Source: Nocardia sputorum
Lineage (GTDB): Bacteria; Actinomycetota; Actinomycetes; Mycobacteriales; Mycobacteriaceae
Length of the DNA: 64,000 nt
Assembly (NCBI RefSeq): GCF_027924405.1
Contig: NZ_AP026978.1
Coordinates: forward strand, 1,674,001 to 1,738,000
Direction of reading: 5' to 3'
Positions 35,914-44,201 of the stretch are shown in pieces; position 1 is the stretch's first letter, and each line of letters opens with the position of its first letter. The translations under genes and the position numbers were made by a program. The notes beneath the pieces were generated by a model. The model was not told where the DNA came from. It was given only the letters and a program-made list of their open reading frames with translations, and searched no databases.

Positions 35914-36651
35914 TCAGACGTAGGAGTACGTGACACCGTTACTGGTACCGCCGGACCCGGTGACGGTCACCTGCACATCCCCGGCCGCGTGGGCCGGTGC
36001 GACGGCGGTGATCTGGAGAGCCGAGTCGACGGTGAAAGTCGTCGCGGTGTCGCCGAACCGTACGGTGAGCGGACCGGTGAACCCGGTGCCGGAGATCGTG
36101 ACGTTGTTCCCACCCGACGTGGGCCCCGAAGTCGGCGTGACCGCCGAGATGGCGGGCACCACGACGTAGCTGAAGGTGACCCCGTTGCTGGTGCCACCCG
36201 GAGCGGTGACGGTGACCGAGACGATGCCCGTGCCCGCGGGGGCGACGGCCGTGATCTGCGTGTCCGAGTCGACGGTGAACGAAGTCGCCGGTGTGGTGCC
36301 GAAAGTGACCGCGGTGGCGCCCGTCAGCCCCGACCCGGTGAGCGTGACCGTCGTCCCTCCGGAGGTGGACCCCTGGCCGGGCGCGATGGAACTCAAGGAC
36401 GGAACCGCGAGATAGGTGTAGGTGGCTCCGTTGCTGGTTCCGCTCGAGTCCGAGACCGTCACCTGCACCGGACCGGCCGACCCCGCCGGAGCGATGGCCG
36501 TGATCTGAATCGCGGAATCGATGGTGAAAGTTGTTGCGGTGGAGCCGAAACGCACGGTCAGCGGACCGGTGAATCCGGTACCGGCGATCGTGACGCTGGT
36601 GCCTCCTGTGGTCGGGCCCGAGGTCGGGGTGATCGAAGTGATAGTGGGCAC
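35914..36651 (-). CDS. 3-repeat IPT/TIG immunoglobulin-like protein
   Basis: A 245-aa protein consisting of three IPT/TIG domains with the same consensus as the 14-repeat neighbour; its first two repeats align best with repeats 1 and 2 of that protein. No signal peptide or anchor is present. GTG at 36651 follows GGAGG by 7 nt, and VPTITSITPTSGP matches the neighbour's start. It has promoter-leader copy C. Either it is a short paralogue or a reduced version of a longer array. Confidence 0.87.
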   Translation of the reverse strand: MPTITSITPTSGPTTGGTSVTIAGTGFTGPLTVRFGSTATTFTIDSAIQITAIAPAGSAGPVQVTVSDSSGTSNGATYTYLAVPSLSSIAPGQGSTSGGTTVTLTGSGLTGATAVTFGTTPATSFTVDSDTQITAVAPAGTGIVSVTVTAPGGTSNGVTFSYVVVPAISAVTPTSGPTSGGNNVTISGTGFTGPLTVRFGDTATTFTVDSALQITAVAPAHAAGDVQVTVTGSGGTSNGVTYSYV

Positions 36652-36790
36652 GGCGATGCCTCCTGGTTCCGTAGAGATTTCCTCTGCACCGGGGAGGGCG
36701 CCCCGACTCACTCAGTGACCCGGCACTTTCCATTAGGACCCCGCGCCGCTACGTCGGCAATAATCCACCCACTCCGTTTTTGTCCGTTTT
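36652..36790 (-). promoter_or_regulatory. Shared promoter-leader, copy C (3-repeat IPT gene)
   Basis: Minus strand: AAAACGG (36790-36784), 3 bp, AAAACGG (36780-36774), 13 bp, TTGCCG (36760-36755), 17 bp, CCTAAT (36737-36732). The leader has a TCACT-G-AGTGA hairpin and the box CCCCGGTGCAGAGGAA (36694-36679), identical to copy A, 28 nt before the GTG. Confidence 0.8.
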
Positions 36791-36794
36791 CCTC

Positions 36795-37306
36795 GTTCGT
36801 CCCCGGTGGGCGTAGCTCGGCGGTGCCTCGCGAATTTTGGCCTTGGCCATCGCTTCATCGCGGCCCATATCGTGGCCGGCCGCGCCGAGGGCGATCCGGC
36901 CTTCGCGCGAAGGCGACAATTCGGCTCCCCTCGGCTATCTGTTGTGCCGAGTCGGCATCTGAATCCCGATGACCCCGCCCTCGCCCGGCACGTAGCCCGC
37001 CGGACCATCGCACCCTCGTGACGGGTTCATCTTGACTGGGGCCCGCCGGTAACCTTCCGACGCCGAGACCAGGTCCGGCAGCACCAGGCGGATACGGTGG
37101 CCGCTCCGCGGCGGCTGGAGTCCGTCGGCAGCTGCTCCGGAGCGGTATCGTGGACCGTCTATCCGAGCGCGTTGCGTCCGAGGGGGATTCATTGACCGAG
37201 AGAACCGGTGCGGGATTCGATGTGTGGGGCTGGTCGGCCTCCGCTGAACATCCACCGATGCACGGCTCGGTCGTGCCCGTCGACCCGCGCGGGTAGGAAT
37301 GGAAGC
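36795..37306. other. 512-bp region without a supported gene
   Basis: Several overlapping open frames exist on both strands but none has a ribosome-binding site, coding bias and plausible protein together. It marks the right boundary of the IPT/TIG cassette. Confidence 0.45.
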
Positions 37307-37609
37307 GTGATCGGTCAGCCGCCACCGCTCCCGGCGGGCCCGGGTCCGGTGCTCGACGCCAGGGCAGTCCTGAACGGAACCGTCGACATGCGCGCCTACC
37401 GGCGCAAGTATCTGGTCATCTGCGCGCAACCCCGGCTAGGTCTCGCCTGGGATGCAGGCCTGCTGAAAGCCAACCACCAGGCGAGTTTGTCGACGCTGAC
37501 CTCCTGCATCGAATGGCTGGACATGCACTTCGGCTGGGAACTGGTAAGCGTCTTCACCCGCCAAGTCGACAAGTACTACATCCACCACGCGATGCTTCGG
37601 CGTCGATAG
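37307..37609 (+). CDS. Hypothetical protein
   Basis: A 100-aa protein starting at GTG 37307 (VIGQPPPLP) with GGAAG 4 nt upstream. After a Pro-rich N-terminus it contains RKYLVICAQPRLGLAWDAG and CIEWLDMHFGWELVSVF, an amphipathic alpha/beta pattern with several Trp residues. No family is recognised. It stands alone between the IPT cassette and the ESX island. Confidence 0.55.
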   Translation: MIGQPPPLPAGPGPVLDARAVLNGTVDMRAYRRKYLVICAQPRLGLAWDAGLLKANHQASLSTLTSCIEWLDMHFGWELVSVFTRQVDKYYIHHAMLRRR

Positions 37610-37929
37610 ACGGTCGGCGGCAATCCATGCGGCGAAGCGGGACCGGCCGCAGCGGCCTCTTACGCTCAGCTGACGGACGACCTGCCGTCAACCGTTGCGT
37701 GCGCGGATCCTCTCGATGAGCACCCGCGCGCCTTCCCGTCTCAGGTCATCCTCTGGTCTGCCATCCATAGCCGGGAGAGTCGGTGTTGAAGTCGTCGGAA
37801 GCGTTGCGCGGCTACCGGTCTATTGCCGCGATCCGGATACCCCGTCGGGCCCCTCTTCTTCGGCCGGAAATCGGCTCAGGCTTACAGGGTTCGGTCGCGC
37901 ATCGATTGCTTCCACTGCGGAGCCGATCG
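37610..37929. other. 320-bp region without a supported gene
   Basis: Intergenic sequence between two convergent genes. I saw no credible gene or strong hairpin. Confidence 0.45.
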
Positions 37930-38487
37930 CTAAGCCTCTGAGACTTTCCTCGTCAGGTCGATCAGGAACCGGGCAGCCTTATGAATGTCTTCATCCGTTA
38001 GATGCAGGACGCCACTTTTCGTTCGGGTTTCGGAATCGGTAATTCTGAGTTGCCCATTCCACTCTCCGATGCGGGTGGCCAGAACGACTTCGGTGCCGGG
38101 ATTCTTTGCATCGGTGCGCATATCCTGAATCCAAACCGGATCGTTCGGTTCAGTTGATTTCCTGAACCCTACGACACCTTCGGTCGGATCTGGGACATTC
38201 GGTGCGTTCCGTAACGATACTCGGCCATTTGCTCTCTGGCTCTCGCTGTTGATGACAGTACAGATTCCGCTGGGTGAGATCGTTTCATTTGGGTCGATGA
38301 TCGGCACCGAGGTCAAGCCGACTGCACTTAGCTCGTTACCGAAGAAATCCAGCAGCGAATCGCACAATCCTCCCTGTGTCAAGGTAGCCGAGGGCTCCTG
38401 TGATGCCAGAGTTGGTGCAACGGAGCATCCGGTTGCCAGTGCAGCGACGATTGCCGCCACGGTCATAGTTCGAGCGATCCCGATCAC
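37930..38487 (-). CDS. DUF3558-type lipoprotein
   Basis: A 185-aa exported lipoprotein with a hydrophobic N-terminus ending in the lipobox ATGC (Cys21). The mature part has the DUF3558 pattern: an early Cys (GGLCDSLL), a second Cys (SGICTVIN), and a beta-rich body. The GTG start at 38487 overlaps the upstream stop codon as GTGA. Last gene of the second ESX accessory unit. DUF3558 lipoproteins are abundant in Nocardia; function unknown. Confidence 0.75.
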   Translation of the reverse strand: MIGIARTMTVAAIVAALATGCSVAPTLASQEPSATLTQGGLCDSLLDFFGNELSAVGLTSVPIIDPNETISPSGICTVINSESQRANGRVSLRNAPNVPDPTEGVVGFRKSTEPNDPVWIQDMRTDAKNPGTEVVLATRIGEWNGQLRITDSETRTKSGVLHLTDEDIHKAARFLIDLTRKVSEA

Positions 38488-39359
38488 AGCTGGAGCTTCC
38501 AATCAGACTTGTCGCCATCATTTACAGACGCATCACCGAGTGCGTTACGGATCCCATCGATACCGTCGCCATAACTTGCGACGACTCCTGGAGGCCACTT
38601 GTTTTCGGGCAGGCCGGCTTGCGCCGATATGCTCTGGACTATCTTGTTGCCTTCGATCATATTTGTCTGGGCATTTGTCGCGATGGATGTAGCAACTCCG
38701 AGGATGAAGGTCTTCGAAGCGTCCACTGCAGCCACCAGGTCAGTCGAAGCCGATATGGGGCCGAGTGGTATATTGAAAAAAGACTTGACTAGAGTGGTGA
38801 CGACGGCCAAGACTTTGGTAACCAAATCCTTCGATTTGGTTGCGAGTTCAGTGTAAAGGGCGAGCTCATTTTGGGCGATTTTCTCGAGACTCGTCGCTAT
38901 CGTCTCGCATACTTGGGGCATGGTGTCCAGGGCAATCTTCTGTCGCATGCGCATTTCCCTGTATCGGTTTGCTGCATCGCCTTCCCATTCGCCCGTCAGA
39001 TCTGTTTCGGAAAATGAATTACCGGCATTGATGATGTCGTTCTTGATATTACGCCATTCATTCGCATAGTCGATGAAGGTGACCGGGACCTCTAGTCCGG
39101 GCTCCATTTCGGCGAGTTTGTCCCAGGTCTCCCCCAGCGCTCTGTTGATCTGATCGCGGTTGGCCCATACCAGATCGACCTGGCTCTCGGTCGTGACAGC
39201 GCTGCCGGTGAGCAGTCCGCCGGTGTACCCCTGTGTGCGGATCAGCTTGACCAGATCCCCATGCCAATCTTGAACCTTCTGGGGCAGGTCGCCGATCTCG
39301 CTATTGCTCGAACGAATCGACTCTATCTGTCTGATCAATTCTTCGCGGGTAGTAGTCAC
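38484..39359 (-). CDS. Large WXG100-like ESX-associated protein
   Basis: A 291-aa mostly helical protein. A WxG turn (LTGEWEGDAANRY, W125-G127) sits between two long helices, as in WXG100 and PPE folds, and a hydrophobic segment follows at about 195-235. The N-terminal 100 residues are an additional helical region. The GTG start overlaps the stop of the EspC-like gene (GTGA). Probably a type VII secretion substrate. Its GC is lower than the genome average. Confidence 0.7.
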   Translation of the reverse strand: MTTTREELIRQIESIRSSNSEIGDLPQKVQDWHGDLVKLIRTQGYTGGLLTGSAVTTESQVDLVWANRDQINRALGETWDKLAEMEPGLEVPVTFIDYANEWRNIKNDIINAGNSFSETDLTGEWEGDAANRYREMRMRQKIALDTMPQVCETIATSLEKIAQNELALYTELATKSKDLVTKVLAVVTTLVKSFFNIPLGPISASTDLVAAVDASKTFILGVATSIATNAQTNMIEGNKIVQSISAQAGLPENKWPPGVVASYGDGIDGIRNALGDASVNDGDKSDWKLQL

Positions 39360-39670
39360 AGTTCACCGGCCTTGCTTTGGATGGAGTGCGCGCCTGCCAT
39401 ATCTTCTGCCTCATATGTATCATGCGCGTGCTTCAGTACCGCAGCTATGTCCTCGAATACCGTTTTCCCTTCGAGCATTCTGCCGAGGAAGTAGCTTGGC
39501 GCGGGCCTATACTTCTCCAGTGTGAGGGCGAACGCGCCCGCCTTTCCTTCGGCGATCTCGACAGCGAAGGTCCTCATAGCCGCGCGGTTCAAATGGTCTG
39601 CGGCTTCATTCCATTTGTTCACAGCGTGCTGCATCAGATTCAGTGAAGCGACTACCTTGTCGGACGTCAT
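39356..39670 (-). CDS. EspC-like ESX secretion-associated protein
   Basis: A 104-aa two-helix protein the size of M. tuberculosis EspC. Near the C-terminus is TYEAED, matching the YxxxD/E type VII export signal (Y86, D90). The first helix contains LMQHAVNKWNEAADHL. It overlaps the genes on both sides by 4 bp. It is likely exported as a partner of the downstream WXG-like protein, as EspC/EspA pairs are; this is inference. Confidence 0.72.
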   Translation of the reverse strand: MTSDKVVASLNLMQHAVNKWNEAADHLNRAAMRTFAVEIAEGKAGAFALTLEKYRPAPSYFLGRMLEGKTVFEDIAAVLKHAHDTYEAEDMAGAHSIQSKAGEL

Positions 39671-40455
39671 ATCTGCCTCTCGTCGAGCAGTCGTTCTCGG
39701 TGGCGGTCCAGATGGAATTCCAGATCTGCTTCGGTGTATCGTGAGTAATCCCGCTTGACCTCGAATTTCGGGCGCAGCGAGCGGATCTGATGGGCGCACC
39801 ACGAAATTTCTTCGGAAAGTTGCTGAGGATCAGTGGCGCCGGGCCAGTACGGCGAAACCTTGATCGACCGTATGTAGGTACGGTCGGCGCAAATTTCAAC
39901 GGGATGTCCCCCGTGGACCACAGTGTTTCCGTACACACGATATTCGGCGTCTCTGATCATCCTGGTGGATATTTCGCTGAATTGTTCCCATGTTTCGGTC
40001 TCGAGCAGCACCATGAGTATCGTTCGGTGAGCTGGAATCGCCGCCTCCGAAATCTCCTGTGGCGAAGGCAAACGGCCAGCGGAGTATAAGCGATCCAGAC
40101 GCATGGATGCTGACGCCTTATACGCCGACATCAACTCATCGCTCACTTCATGAGCCGCAACTCGAGTACGCCACCCGGAGTGGAAGTCTACGCGGACCGG
40201 TAGGAATCCACCGTCGAGTTCCATTGATACGAGTGATGATCCGGCAGTAGGTCGGACCGGGGATGATTCACTTTCCCGGGCGCGCTGTACTGGCTGGTGC
40301 GACATCGACGCAGGCGCAGATGCTGCGGACTTCGTACCGGCAAAAGGTGGTACCGCGGCAGTCGACGCGCGATGAGGTCGCCTCGGCTCGAGTGGTTCGT
40401 CGTCCCAGAATTCATCCGGGTCGTCATAATGGTTGTAGTGGCCTTGAACGGCCAT
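39667..40455 (-). CDS. EspH/YbaB-like ESX accessory protein, unknown
   Basis: A 262-aa protein. The N-terminal ~70 residues are Pro/Ser/Ala-rich and disordered. A central segment (SLVSMELDGGFLPVRVDFHSGWRTRV ... SDELMSAYKAS) resembles the beta-beta-alpha arrangement of YbaB/EspH-type ESX chaperones. A helical charged C-terminus follows. ATG at 40455 follows GAGGT by 6 nt, and the stop overlaps the EspC-like start. The assignment is tentative. Confidence 0.6.
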   Translation of the reverse strand: MAVQGHYNHYDDPDEFWDDEPLEPRRPHRASTAAVPPFAGTKSAASAPASMSHQPVQRARESESSPVRPTAGSSLVSMELDGGFLPVRVDFHSGWRTRVAAHEVSDELMSAYKASASMRLDRLYSAGRLPSPQEISEAAIPAHRTILMVLLETETWEQFSEISTRMIRDAEYRVYGNTVVHGGHPVEICADRTYIRSIKVSPYWPGATDPQQLSEEISWCAHQIRSLRPKFEVKRDYSRYTEADLEFHLDRHRERLLDERQI

Positions 40456-40651
40456 CAGAGTACCTCGCGGCGAGTGTCGGCAAGTGGTGTGGACATGATG
40501 GTCTGATTTGAAATCGCGTTCACTCCCCCTCGTAGATACCACCCGATTGCCACAACCTTCTCCATCGGCGATCGTTTTGTCAACTGGACGATCGTTGAGT
40601 GCAGGTAACGGATAACCCGGCAGGGTAGGCGGCTTCGGTTCCGCAGGGCCG

Positions 40652-41428
40652 CTACCAACTTTCGGGGCGGGTGGCTTCGAGGCGGTGGAGGGCTTGGGTG
40701 ATCCAGGTGGTGAAGTGGGTGGTCAGGTCGGTGGGGGTGGTGGGGCGGATGGTGATGTGGTCGGTGCGGTGTTCGGTGTAGCGGCCGTCGGTGGAGATGT
40801 CGTGCCATTGGAGGACTTTGGTGGGTTTGGTGTGGGTGTGCAGGGGGGCGGTGATGAGGACGGCGGTGCCGCCGCCGTCGAGGGGGCGGCCGAGGAGGCG
40901 TTGGTACTGCTCGCGGGGGGTGTTGCGGGCGTTGTCCTGGAGGTAGGTGTCGCGGCGGGGGACCAGGTCGTCGGGGTGGAAGGTGGCGGGCTTCTCGGTT
41001 CCGGGAGCGCAGGCGGGGATGGCGTTCACGAGGCGTGCCGGGAGTTGTTCGGCGGGGAACATGCGTGCGCGGATCGGGCCGTGTTCGTGTTGATTGCCTG
41101 GCTGGCTGAGGACGACGGCGCGGTAGCTGTCGCGTGCGCCGAGGATTCGGTACTCGCGGATGTCGTCGGGGCCCGTGCTGTTCTTGTGCTTGCAGGTGCC
41201 GCCGAGGATCTCGATCCGGAGGTCGGAGTCGCCCAAGGTGCGGAAGGCCGCGATGATCTCGTCGAGCTCGTCCGTGGAGTAGCGGTCCCACACGGCGGCG
41301 CGGTGGGCGGCGAAGTCGTCGCGGAAGGCGAAACGGCTGGTGTAGCGCAAGGGGCTGGGGATGCGATCGTGCGCGTCGCTGTACCAGAGAGCGGCGAAGT
41401 CGTCCGGTTCCCAGGTCCATTCAGCCAT
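40652..41428 (-). CDS. ESX secretion-associated protein EspG
   Basis: A 258-aa cytosolic chaperone of the EspG family, which in mycobacteria binds the PPE tips of PE-PPE substrates and targets them to one ESX system. The N-terminus MAEWTWEPDDFAALWYSDAHDRIPSPLRYTSR is characteristic. ATG at 41428 fits; the frame open to 41587 is not conserved. Its presence beside a PPE/WXG-like gene suggests a cognate substrate-chaperone pair. No ecc core genes are in the window. Confidence 0.82.
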   Translation of the reverse strand: MAEWTWEPDDFAALWYSDAHDRIPSPLRYTSRFAFRDDFAAHRAAVWDRYSTDELDEIIAAFRTLGDSDLRIEILGGTCKHKNSTGPDDIREYRILGARDSYRAVVLSQPGNQHEHGPIRARMFPAEQLPARLVNAIPACAPGTEKPATFHPDDLVPRRDTYLQDNARNTPREQYQRLLGRPLDGGGTAVLITAPLHTHTKPTKVLQWHDISTDGRYTEHRTDHITIRPTTPTDLTTHFTTWITQALHRLEATRPESW

Positions 41429-41470
41429 GTGAGGTCCAATCCGGCCGCGTCGACGCGGCCACTGTTCACG

Positions 41471-41511
41471 CGCGCACGCCCGCTCGCCGAGACGGCAGGC
41501 GGGCGTGCGCG
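41471..41511 (-). terminator. Hairpin between the PPE-like gene and espG
   Basis: A perfect 13-bp stem, CGCGCACGCCCGC / GCGGGCGTGCGCG, with a 15-nt loop lies 24 bp past the PPE-like stop. There is no U-run, so it may attenuate rather than terminate, but it divides the ESX island in two units. Confidence 0.65.
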
Positions 41512-41534
41512 GAGTCGAGAAGTACGCGGCCCGA

Positions 41535-42695
41535 TCAGTCGGGCGTGCCGCCGATGACGCCGCCGGGCAGCGTTCTCGGAGGTTCACCGAGCAGTTCGTC
41601 GGTGTTCTCCTGGGTGATCAGATAGTCCGGCGTCTTGTGCTCGGACTCGTCGTCCTTGCCGCCGCCACGAGCGCCGGGCGCCATCATGCCGGGCATGCCG
41701 CTCGTGCCGCGCAGTCCGGTGGTGGCCCTCGCCGCAGCTGCCGGATTCACTGATGCGTTCGGCGTTCCCGGTGCGCCGGTGACGCTGCGTCCCGGTTGCG
41801 GGTGGCTCGTTGTGCTGGGCGTGCCGGGGCTGCCCGGGGAGCCGGGACTGTGCGGAGTCGGTGTGCCTGCCGGCGCAGTCTTGGTCGGGTCCGTGGTGGA
41901 GGCGGGGGTGGTAGACGTGGGGTCCACACCTGCGGGGGTGGTCGAAGTATCGGCCGCTGTCGTATCGGAGGATTGCTGGTCCTGGGCCGACTCGTCGGTG
42001 GACTGCTGCTCTTCGGTGCTCGTCTCGTCGGGCTTGCCGTCGCCATCCTTGTCACCGGGAGTGCCGGAATCGGTCGTGGGACCATTGCCCGTGTCGTTCG
42101 AGGTGGGTCCGCCGCTGTCGTCGCTCTTGTATCCACCCGGCGGAGGCGCTGATATGTCCACCGACGCGGTGGGGCCGACCGGCGTGGGGAGCACCGGAAT
42201 CTTGCCGTCCATTTCGCTGAACGGCTGTACGTAGAACTCCTTCATCGCGACCCGCGCGGACTGCTCCGCCTCGGAGCGTTCGCCGTTGAGGCTCCAGCGC
42301 GTCGGGTGGAAGATGCGCTCACCGAAACTGAAATTGACGAGATCGGGGATGGCCTTCTTCGTATCGGCAATCGCGGTGGCGGCGTCGCGGACCCGGTAGT
42401 ACAGCTCCTCGAGGGACGTCGTCAGATTCTGCGCTTCGCTGGTGTACTTCGCGATGGCGCTCTTGGACTGCTCCGCGGCAGGGCCGGACCAGGCTTGAGC
42501 TATGGAAGTCTGGATGGAGCGCGCGAACGTTTCGACTCCTCGCTCCCACTCGTTGCGAGCTTGCCAATACGTGTCGGCTCGAGTGAACGCATCGGTGGGG
42601 TCGAGCGGCTTGAACGTGTCGTTGATCCGGGAGTGTTCCCAGCTGTCGGCGTGCTCGCCACCGTTCGGGATGCGCTTGTTCTCGTAGCCGCTCAT
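41535..42695 (-). CDS. PPE/WXG-like protein with Pro/Thr/Ser-rich linker
   Basis: A 386-aa probable type VII secretion substrate. The N-terminal ~165 residues are helical with a WSG turn at W69-G71 (AQAWSGPAAEQ). Residues 170-345 form a low-complexity linker rich in Pro, Thr, Ser, Asp and Gly. A C-terminal tail (PDYLITQENTDELLGEPPRTLP) is conserved-looking, as in other Nocardia ESX-associated proteins. ATG at 42695 overlaps the upstream stop. espG follows downstream. Confidence 0.75.
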   Translation of the reverse strand: MSGYENKRIPNGGEHADSWEHSRINDTFKPLDPTDAFTRADTYWQARNEWERGVETFARSIQTSIAQAWSGPAAEQSKSAIAKYTSEAQNLTTSLEELYYRVRDAATAIADTKKAIPDLVNFSFGERIFHPTRWSLNGERSEAEQSARVAMKEFYVQPFSEMDGKIPVLPTPVGPTASVDISAPPPGGYKSDDSGGPTSNDTGNGPTTDSGTPGDKDGDGKPDETSTEEQQSTDESAQDQQSSDTTAADTSTTPAGVDPTSTTPASTTDPTKTAPAGTPTPHSPGSPGSPGTPSTTSHPQPGRSVTGAPGTPNASVNPAAAARATTGLRGTSGMPGMMAPGARGGGKDDESEHKTPDYLITQENTDELLGEPPRTLPGGVIGGTPD

Positions 42696-43171
42696 TCGTT
42701 CGCTCCAGTCGGGAGCCTGGGCGGTGAAAATTGGACTCCGACCGGCGGGCGCTCGGGCAGGGTAGTGTTCAGTCTATTGAAGGCTGCGGCAAAGTCGCTG
42801 TCCGCCTGCATGAGTCGATCCCGGGCAAGCCGATGTACCTCTTGGATGTCCTCGACGATGCGATAGTGATCTTCCATGATCTGATGAACGCTATTGCGGT
42901 CCTTGGCTCCCTTGGCCTTGTCCTTGAATCTGTCAACCAGGGTTTTTGCCGAGACCAGGTCGCCGTTACGCTCGCCTAAGCCCCAGTGATCCTGCCCTGA
43001 CACAAGATCCATATATCTCTGAATCTTCCGAATCGCGTCTTTGAAATACTGGCAGTCCCGGTCTATGTAGACGAAGTCCTCCGGCGACATCTGGATACCC
43101 AGCTGCCCTTCTCGTGCAGCGTTCAAGATGTTTCCCATCGGCCGAGGCGGCTGCGCGTTGTCGTCACTCAT
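42692..43171 (-). CDS. Helical ESX-associated protein (PE/WXG-like partner)
   Basis: A 159-aa all-helical protein with a Trp-Gly turn (DHWGLGERNG, W63-G64) between helices and long charged helices up to about residue 135. It immediately precedes and overlaps the PPE-like gene by 4 bp, the usual arrangement of a heterodimer partner. The exact family is not recognised. Confidence 0.65.
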   Translation of the reverse strand: MSDDNAQPPRPMGNILNAAREGQLGIQMSPEDFVYIDRDCQYFKDAIRKIQRYMDLVSGQDHWGLGERNGDLVSAKTLVDRFKDKAKGAKDRNSVHQIMEDHYRIVEDIQEVHRLARDRLMQADSDFAAAFNRLNTTLPERPPVGVQFSPPRLPTGANE

Positions 43172-43211
43172 TTTCTATCCCTCCCGGTGAGTACGATCGC
43201 TTTCAGCATTG

Positions 43212-43778
43212 TCAAGCGTTGGAAGGTATTGTCGGGACTACTTTCTCCGCCAAAGTCTTCGCGAGTGCGCAGGTATCGATTTTGCCTGTCTTTCGATTTG
43301 ACGGGGGGTTGCTCAGGAAGATTTCGAGGCTTCCGCCCTTCATCTCTACGTTGATCGTGCACACGGCGTCGGGGTGCTCCTCGACCTGACGAGTAGAGAT
43401 CGCACGGCGTCCGTTGATGATGAACTCGTGGGTGTCCGCGAACTTCTTGTCCCGCACCATGTCGACGGTGATATTTGTCGTCCTGATGACGGGTGCATAT
43501 CCATCCGTCTGGACCCAACCGCAACCACGCCACTTGACTCCGCCTGACGCGTTCGAGTCCTGCTTGTCTTTACTGCGCAGATTCTCTGAATCGAGGATGC
43601 TTTGCGGGATGTCGGTGCACGGGTCGTAGCCTGTAGGTACGTCCGGGGCGAGCGTTGGGTTAGCGGAAGGCGCTCCGCTGGGCGCTGTATCGTCATCGGC
43701 TGGACCGCAGCCTGTCAGTACGAGCGCGGTGCCGACGGCGAGGATGATCAGTCGCCGCGGATTCCACCCTGATGTCAT
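43212..43778 (-). CDS. DUF3558-type lipoprotein
   Basis: A 188-aa exported lipoprotein with lipobox LTGC (Cys24). The Cys pattern and the segments YDPCTDIPQSIL, WRGCGWVQ and RQVEEHPDAVCTINVEM are typical of DUF3558. It is the first gene of the first ESX accessory unit, 40 bp before the helical partner gene. It is a paralogue of the lipoprotein that ends the second unit. Confidence 0.8.
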   Translation of the reverse strand: MTSGWNPRRLIILAVGTALVLTGCGPADDDTAPSGAPSANPTLAPDVPTGYDPCTDIPQSILDSENLRSKDKQDSNASGGVKWRGCGWVQTDGYAPVIRTTNITVDMVRDKKFADTHEFIINGRRAISTRQVEEHPDAVCTINVEMKGGSLEIFLSNPPSNRKTGKIDTCALAKTLAEKVVPTIPSNA

Positions 43779-43988
43779 TGGTCCCCCTCGCGCACCGGTT
43801 CGTCGTTCCTGGCTTCTCCAGGGACGGACCGGGCTCTTCCGCCCCCTGCAGTGGATGTTGACGCTACCGGCGGCGTTTCCTGCGTGCAAGCGGCCTGAAG
43901 CGTATCGCCGGTGGGCGATCCCGCCCAGTTCAGCGAGTGCCCCGGCCTCGCGAGAAGAAGAAGCCGGGGCTTTCGACGGGTAGTTCGA

Positions 43989-44201
43989 TCAGGACTGCGA
44001 CAGAGCCAGTTCTCCGCTGGATATGCGGTCAGTGAACGAGTCCCACTCGCTCGGGCCGAACGCGAGAGCCGGGCCGTTGGGATTCTTCGAGTCACGTACA
44101 CCCACGCAACCTTCGCCCAGGAACGCGACCTCGACGCAGTCCTTCTCGGCACTGCTATAGCTGCTCTTGAACCAGGTGACGTCGGATAGGCTGGCGTTCA
44201 C
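43989..44201 (-). CDS. DUF397 protein
   Basis: A 70-aa DUF397 protein with the signature WFKSSYSSAEKDCVEVAFL and VRDSKNPNGPALAFGPSEWDSF. DUF397 proteins pair with XRE-DUF5753 regulators, as in the Streptomyces WhiJ/BldB-type loci, and may modulate their partner. Here the start overlaps the stop of the regulator gene (ATGA), supporting a functional pair. Confidence 0.9.
   Translation of the reverse strand: MNASLSDVTWFKSSYSSAEKDCVEVAFLGEGCVGVRDSKNPNGPALAFGPSEWDSFTDRISSGELALSQS

Noticed and set aside
30398..36790. An intact prophage
   Set aside because: No integrase, terminase, capsid, portal or attachment repeats are visible; only lysis-like and tail-like features occur, so at most a domesticated remnant.
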